From NCBI GenBank assembly GCA_024275235.1, contig JAJRZN010000005.1:1-35340 (forward strand): a DNA stretch of 35,340 nucleotides. The letters are read 5' to 3'. Position 1 is the first letter of the stretch. Each line of letters opens with the position of its first letter. Under the pieces are notes generated by a model, which worked only from the letters and a program-made list of their open reading frames with translations, was not told the origin of the DNA and did no database searches. The translations under genes and the position numbers were made by a program. Source of the stretch: Deltaproteobacteria bacterium (GTDB taxonomy: Bacteria > Desulfobacterota > Desulfobulbia > Desulfobulbales > VMSU01). Shown piece after piece: positions 30,290 through 35,340 of the stretch.

Positions 30290-30482
30290 TGGACTCGTAA
30301 AAAGTCCATCACTAACTAAAGATGGCTAAGTCAGCTAAGCGAAGACTGCGAAAAGTTCGATATACAGCTAAGCGTAGACTGCAAGGCGTGGTGGTTCGGC
30401 AGGGCTCCGACTATACATGTGGTATGCCGGAGGTCTGCCGAAACGCCACAACGCCGTAGATCGAGCTTTTTACGACGCCATT
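30288..30482. mobile_element. MITE-like element copy B (195 bp) with 6-bp TSD ATATGT (30282-30287 and 30483-30488)
   Basis: Same TIRs and internal sequence as copy A; flanking ATATGT on both sides; central hairpin 30388-30449. Confidence 0.88.
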
Positions 30483-30503
30483 ATATGTAACTATCCCGCT
30501 AAT

Positions 30504-30538
30504 TTCAGCAGCCCCCATCTCGGAGTCTACGCTTACCT
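30504..30538 (+). repeat. Partial copy of the second repeat family
   Basis: TTCAGCAGCCCCCATCTCGGAGTCTACGCTTACCT matches 20536-20570 at 32 of 35 positions. Confidence 0.7.
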
Positions 30539-30658
30539 CCGCATTATTGTTTTACCCCCCCCCCTTTTTTTTATTACTCTTATTGTCAATTCCTCTTGTG
30601 CCACTTGGTGGGACTTTGAACAGGCTCCTTTCTCTTTGAAAAACTTGTAACAACTTGT

Positions 30659-30688
30659 TTGACATAGTTTTCTATTTATGACCATAAT
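30659..30688 (+). promoter_or_regulatory. Sigma70-like promoter of the hydrogenase operon
   Basis: TTGACA-N18-CATAAT, upstream of GGGGAGAAAG-N4-ATG. Confidence 0.5.
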
Positions 30689-30744
30689 GTAGATATTAAT
30701 GCCGGATTTTCCATTATTGTTACCAATTTAAGGGGAGAAAGTTA

Positions 30745-32256
30745 ATGCGGGTAAATATTGGCCCTGTAACCAGGCTGGAAGGGCATTTAAGCATTCATAC
30801 AACCGTGGAAAACAATATTATCACTGAGGCTAAAAGTGTTGGTGAGATGTTTCGCGGTTTTGAGGTTATCCTGAGGGGCCGTGATCCGCTGGATGCCCAG
30901 CAAATTACCCAGCGGATATGCGGTGTCTGTCCTTACGCCCATGCCATAGCATCGTCCTACGCCCAGGAAAACGCCTACAGCCTGCAGGTGCCGGCCAATG
31001 GCCGTATTCTGCATAATTTGATCCAGGGGGCTAATCATCTCTACGACTATCTTTTACAGTTCTATCAGTTGTCCGCCCTGGATTTTATTGATGTTACGGC
31101 TATTCTTAAATATTCCGGTAATGATACCGATCTGGTAACATTAAGAAACTGGGTTAAGAGGGAGCTGGCCTCTGATAAGCATTTCCCGGCCGCCCCTTTT
31201 TTGCCCCGGTTGTCGGGAAAATACATTAATAATGACGAAATAAATATCGGGGCCTTGAAGCACTATATTGAGGCCCTGGAGATTCAGAAAAAGGCCAACC
31301 GGGCCTCGGCAATCTTTGGCGGCAAATTCCCCCACGCCACCGCTATTTTCCCAGGGGGCTGTACCCTTGAACCCAATATTGACCATATCTCCACCTACCG
31401 CTCTTTAATCATGGAGGTTCGTGATTTTATCCATAAAAAATATATTCCTGATCTGCTTGCCGTGGCGGCTGGTTTTCCGGAGTATTGGCATATCGGTCAA
31501 AGTAAAGGAGGATTTCTGTCATATGGTCTGCTGCCCTTCGGCCCTGACCCCGCCAGCAAGCGCCTGTTTGCCGCCGGGGTTACAACGCCTGCAGGGGTAG
31601 AACCGGTGGATTTTGAGGCTGTTAAAGAGGATGTTAAGTACTCCAGATATTCATCGCCTTCCGGCCTCAAAGTACGTGATGGTACGCTTACCCCGGCTCC
31701 CCATAAGAAGTCGGCCTACAGCTGGATCAAGGCTCCCCGTTATCAGGGGAAGATGATGGAGGTGGGGGCGGCCGCCAGGGTAACCGTTGATTATCTCCAG
31801 GGGAACAACCAAACCATAAAGGAGCTGGTGAATAAATTCGCGGCTAAGGCGGGAATCGGGCTGGAAAATCTCAACTCGGTATTAGGACGTCACTTGAGCC
31901 GCGCCATCTCCGGGGTGGTGATTGCCGATTTTCTGCTGGCTGAAACGGAAAAAGTTGATCTTGGCTCCCGGGCCATGGTCGATTTCCAGATTCCGGCCTC
32001 GGGAGAAGGTTTTGGGGCCACAGAGGCCTCTCGGGGTGCCCTGCTGCATTATATCAAGATAAAAAACCACAAAATTGACAAATACGAGTGCGTGGTACCA
32101 ACCACCTGGAATTGTTCTCCCAGGGATGACCGGGATCAGCCGGGCGCTTTGGAGTCAGCTCTGGTCGGTACCAGGGTGGAAAATCCCCGGGAACAGATAG
32201 AGGCCAACAGGATTATTCACTCCTTTGATCCCTGTCTCGCCTGTGCCGTACATTAA
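30745..32256 (+). CDS. [NiFe] hydrogenase large subunit (group 1-like), no C-terminal extension
   Basis: RICGVCPYAHA (L1) and HSFDPCLACAVH-stop (L2). Confidence 0.93.
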   Translation: MRVNIGPVTRLEGHLSIHTTVENNIITEAKSVGEMFRGFEVILRGRDPLDAQQITQRICGVCPYAHAIASSYAQENAYSLQVPANGRILHNLIQGANHLYDYLLQFYQLSALDFIDVTAILKYSGNDTDLVTLRNWVKRELASDKHFPAAPFLPRLSGKYINNDEINIGALKHYIEALEIQKKANRASAIFGGKFPHATAIFPGGCTLEPNIDHISTYRSLIMEVRDFIHKKYIPDLLAVAAGFPEYWHIGQSKGGFLSYGLLPFGPDPASKRLFAAGVTTPAGVEPVDFEAVKEDVKYSRYSSPSGLKVRDGTLTPAPHKKSAYSWIKAPRYQGKMMEVGAAARVTVDYLQGNNQTIKELVNKFAAKAGIGLENLNSVLGRHLSRAISGVVIADFLLAETEKVDLGSRAMVDFQIPASGEGFGATEASRGALLHYIKIKNHKIDKYECVVPTTWNCSPRDDRDQPGALESALVGTRVENPREQIEANRIIHSFDPCLACAVH

Positions 32257-32260
32257 TTGT

Positions 32261-32355
32261 AATGGCGTCGTAGTTAACATGCTTGTCATGAAACGAAAAA
32301 TCCGATCTACGGTGTTGTGGCGTTTTGACAGGCCTTCGGCATCATATATTACCGG
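32261..32355 (-). mobile_element. Truncated, internally modified MITE-like copy C (right half), inverse orientation relative to A and B
   Basis: AATGGCGTCGTA ... AAAATCCGATCTACGGTGTTGTGGCGTTTTGACAGGCCTTCGGCAT is the reverse complement of the right half of A/B with about 24 extra nt near the TIR. Confidence 0.75.
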
Positions 32356-32384
32356 ATACTTAAAAAATTACCAGGGACAAGATT

Positions 32385-33314
32385 ATGCTGGATAGACGGA
32401 ATTTTCTGAAATTAGCGGCTTGTTTAAGTGCCGCTTTTGGTGTTGCTGATCTTCCGGAGCCGGTACGGGCGGCGTTAAAAAAAATTGCCCCCGACAAAGT
32501 CCCCACCCTGGTTTATTTACAAGGGCTGGCCTGTACCGGTTGTTCCATCTCCTTGTTGCAGGCCCAATCGCCAGGCGCGGTGACCATGATAACGGAATAC
32601 TCGAAACTGGCCTTTCATTCCGATTTGTCAGCCACCTCCGGGCAACAGGCCCTTAATCTGCTTGGCGACTACTTCGCGGGCCGGGCCGGGGATTATTTCC
32701 TGGCCCTTGAGGGCGCCGTTCCCCTAAGTATGCCGGAGGCCTGTGTAATTGGCGATAAAACTCTTGCTGAACATTTACTGAGCGCCGCCAGGACCATGAG
32801 CGGCGCGATAGCGGTGGGAACCTGCGCCTCCCACGGCGGCATTCCGGCGGCGGAGGGCAATCTCACGGGAGCGGTAAGTCTGAAGGAGTTTTATCAAAAA
32901 AACCAGTTGCAGCCTTTAATTATCAATATCCCCGGCTGTTCAGTGCATCCGGACTGGGTATGGAAGACCATTATCTATCTCGTCAGGGCGGGACTGCCGG
33001 AACTGATTAATGGTGGTGAGCCAAAAATGTTTTTTGAGCGTAAAGTCCATGATAACTGCCCCAGATATCATGATTTTCAACAGGAGAATTTTGCCCTTAA
33101 ATTAGGGGATAAAGGCTGCCTCTTCAAACTTGGCTGCCTGGGGCCGGATACCTACGCCGATTGTCCAAGCCGGTGGTGGAACGGCGGGCAAACCTGGTGC
33201 GTTGGGGTTAATGCCCCTTGTATTGGCTGCGCCTCCCCCATGTTCGCGGCCAAAAAAGACTTCCCGTTTTATCGGCATTTCAGCCAATCCGTAAACCAGG
33301 GAGGGGAAAAATAA
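32385..33314 (+). CDS. [NiFe] hydrogenase small subunit with Tat signal
   Basis: DRRNFLKLAA twin-arginine motif; LQGLACTGCSISLL; IPGCSVHPDW; GCLGPDTYADCP...CVGVNAPCIGCASPMF. Confidence 0.92.
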   Translation: MLDRRNFLKLAACLSAAFGVADLPEPVRAALKKIAPDKVPTLVYLQGLACTGCSISLLQAQSPGAVTMITEYSKLAFHSDLSATSGQQALNLLGDYFAGRAGDYFLALEGAVPLSMPEACVIGDKTLAEHLLSAARTMSGAIAVGTCASHGGIPAAEGNLTGAVSLKEFYQKNQLQPLIINIPGCSVHPDWVWKTIIYLVRAGLPELINGGEPKMFFERKVHDNCPRYHDFQQENFALKLGDKGCLFKLGCLGPDTYADCPSRWWNGGQTWCVGVNAPCIGCASPMFAAKKDFPFYRHFSQSVNQGGEK

Positions 33315-34733
33315 ATGAACCGATTTGCCGGCTTTTCAGTAACCTCAAGACTTATTCTCTCGGTAATCATCTCCATATCCCTGGCGTTGATAGTGATTAT
33401 TGTTCTTCTGAACAGTTTTGTCAAAAGACAGATGGTCCACAGTTATATAGGCACCGTTCAGACTCTGTACAGCTCGCTGGAGTATGGGGTAAAGGGTTCT
33501 CTTGAAAAGGGGCAGATGAAGAATTTTGAGAGGCTGTTGAACAGACAAAAAAAAATCGCGGGGGTACTTGACGTATCACTCTTCGACAAGTCGGGAGCTA
33601 TAAACCTGTCATCAAGCAGTCATGATAAAGGCCACAGGCTGCCGGCTGATTTATGGAATAAGATCGTGAAGGCCCGCCAGCCGATTTTGCTGCAAGACAG
33701 TTCGAAATTAATCATGTATGCCCCGCAAATAGTGGAACCGGACTGCATACGCTGTCATCCGAGCTGGCAGAAAGGAAGCGTCGGCGGGGTTCTTTCTCTG
33801 TCCTACGACCTGAGCACCCTGAATCGGGCCATTTCACGTCTGCAGCTTTTTATGTACTGCGGCGCCTTGATTCTGCTCCTGATTATCTGTGGTATTATCC
33901 TGTTGTCCATGCGTAAAATGTTAAGTTTACCGATTAACACCATCATCGGAAATCTTCATACAAGCGCCATAAGTGTCGGTAACGCCGCCCATAAATCATC
34001 CATAAGCAGTAACTCTCTGGCGGATAACTCCAGCCATCAGGCCGCCTCGCTGGAAGAGACTTCCGCTTCACTTGAAGAATTATCTTCCATGACCCGGATG
34101 AACGCGGAGAACGCCGTTCAGGCCGATGGTTTGATGAGTGAAACCAACCGGATTATGACGGAATCAAACCTGGTCATGCAGCAGATGCAGGAGGCTATGC
34201 GTAAAATTGCCGAAAGCAATGAGGAAACAACCGTTATCTTAAAAACAATTGATCAAATAGCCTTCCAGACCAATCTGTTAGCACTGAACGCCGCGGTTGA
34301 AGCCGCCCGGGCCGGAGAGGTGGGGGCAGGATTCGCGGTGGTGGCGGATGAGGTACGCAACCTGGCCCTGCGCACCGCCGACGCGGCCCGGGATGTCTCA
34401 AATCTTCTGGCAGGCACCAGTCAACGGGTAACGACCGGGGTTGAGTTCTCCGAGAATGCCGGCCGGGCCTTCCTGGAGTCAGCCGAAAAAATCAGTAAGG
34501 CCTCTGGTATAGTTAACGAAATCACCTCCGCCTCGCAGGAGCAGGAGACCGGAATTAAGCAGCTTGTCCAGGCCATCACCGAGCTTGACAATGTTACTCA
34601 GGCCAACGCGGCGGACGCCGACAAGGCCTCCTCGGTTGCGGCTGAAATGGAATCGCAATTTGACAAACTCAAAAATGACATTACCTCCTTGATAAAGCTG
34701 GTCAGGGGTCGTGGTCACCAGTTAGAGGAGTAA
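33315..34733 (+). CDS. Methyl-accepting chemotaxis protein with heme-c-type (CxxCH) periplasmic sensor domain
   Basis: Two TM helices; periplasmic [10 protein letters not shown]; cytoplasmic hairpin [37 protein letters not shown]. Confidence 0.93.
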   Translation: MNRFAGFSVTSRLILSVIISISLALIVIIVLLNSFVKRQMVHSYIGTVQTLYSSLEYGVKGSLEKGQMKNFERLLNRQKKIAGVLDVSLFDKSGAINLSSSSHDKGHRLPADLWNKIVKARQPILLQDSSKLIMYAPQIVEPDCIRCHPSWQKGSVGGVLSLSYDLSTLNRAISRLQLFMYCGALILLLIICGIILLSMRKMLSLPINTIIGNLHTSAISVGNAAHKSSISSNSLADNSSHQAASLEETSASLEELSSMTRMNAENAVQADGLMSETNRIMTESNLVMQQMQEAMRKIAESNEETTVILKTIDQIAFQTNLLALNAAVEAARAGEVGAGFAVVADEVRNLALRTADAARDVSNLLAGTSQRVTTGVEFSENAGRAFLESAEKISKASGIVNEITSASQEQETGIKQLVQAITELDNVTQANAADADKASSVAAEMESQFDKLKNDITSLIKLVRGRGHQLEE

Positions 34734-34902
34734 GATTATTAAAAGCTCGAAGGGTTTTCTTTGCGGGAAGATTCCCATAGGTTGTTGATAGTTGCTACTT
34801 GACAAAGTTTGTTCATCAGGTAAGTTTGACGGTAGCTTCAGGCAGGGGCTGCGGCTCTTGACTTTATAACATTTCCGCTACCACTAAGCGAGCCAGATAA
34901 GC

Positions 34903-35340
34903 ATGAATGATAAAAACGGTGTATTGGCAATGGTATTGGCCGGGGGCCGGGTGGATGAGCTTAACGTCCTGACTTATTACCGCCCCAAGTCGGCGGTTCC
35001 CTTCGGCGGCTTTGCCAGAGTCATTGATTTCGCTCTGAGCAATTTATTACACTCCGGCTTAGAGCGCGTGGCTGTTCTCAGCCAGTTTCGCTCCTTTTCC
35101 CTGATTAATCATATTGGCTCCGGCGCTGCCTGGGACATGATGGGCCGCTACCGGGGTATTTCTATTCTGCCGCCCTCCAGCGGTTATGGTAATTCCGGCT
35201 GGTATCGAGGCACGGCGGATTCCGTATATCAGAATCTTGATTTTGTCCAATATTATGCCCCGGAGGTGGTTCTGGTTCTTTCCGGCGATCATGTATACAA
35301 GATGGATTATCAGGCCATGCTTGATTATCACCGCGCCAAA
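34903..35340 (+). CDS. Glucose-1-phosphate adenylyltransferase (GlgC)-like sugar-phosphate nucleotidyltransferase, 3' truncated by window end
   Basis: MVLAGGRVDELNVLTYYRPKSAVPFGGFARVIDFALSNLLHSG ... WYRGTADSVYQNLDF ... LSGDHVYKMDY. Confidence 0.88.
   Translation, partial: MNDKNGVLAMVLAGGRVDELNVLTYYRPKSAVPFGGFARVIDFALSNLLHSGLERVAVLSQFRSFSLINHIGSGAAWDMMGRYRGISILPPSSGYGNSGWYRGTADSVYQNLDFVQYYAPEVVLVLSGDHVYKMDYQAMLDYHRAK

Noticed and set aside
30417-30650. 77-aa ORF in the supplied track
   Set aside because: Runs through the right half of MITE copy B and the C/T homopolymer; not a credible gene.

Overview
35.3-kb chromosomal window, probably from a Desulfobacterota-like anaerobe (inferred from gene content only). 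Most of it is ordinary housekeeping sequence: a partial relA/spoT, rpmB, bioB, a CCA-adding/poly(A) polymerase, a FabK/NMO-like flavoprotein, NUDIX, rpsA, sppA, an HU/IHF gene, Sua5/YrdC, Ppx/GppA, guaB-guaA, glnB-amt, lptG, a DHH phosphoesterase and a partial glgC-like gene. The accessory signals are: (1) a periplasmic [NiFe] hydrogenase (large subunit first, ending exactly at the metal-ligand His, then a Tat-type small subunit) followed with no gap by a methyl-accepting chemotaxis protein carrying a CxxCH heme-c motif, a candidate H2/redox-taxis module; (2) a MITE-like repeat of about 195-202 bp with terminal inverted repeats and perfect 6-bp target duplications at two loci, plus a truncated third copy inside the hydrogenase operon; (3) a class-I glutamine-amidotransferase-like protein next to glnB-amt that has lost the catalytic Cys, His and Glu; (4) a guaBA-histidine kinase-response regulator/TPR-membrane protein cluster whose last member carries a CCHC zinc-knuckle motif; (5) a near-perfect sigma54 promoter upstream of glnB; (6) HgdB/HgdC-like and RACo-like ATPase genes with no visible corrinoid or dehydratase partner. 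No tRNA, rRNA, CRISPR array or prophage was recognised.
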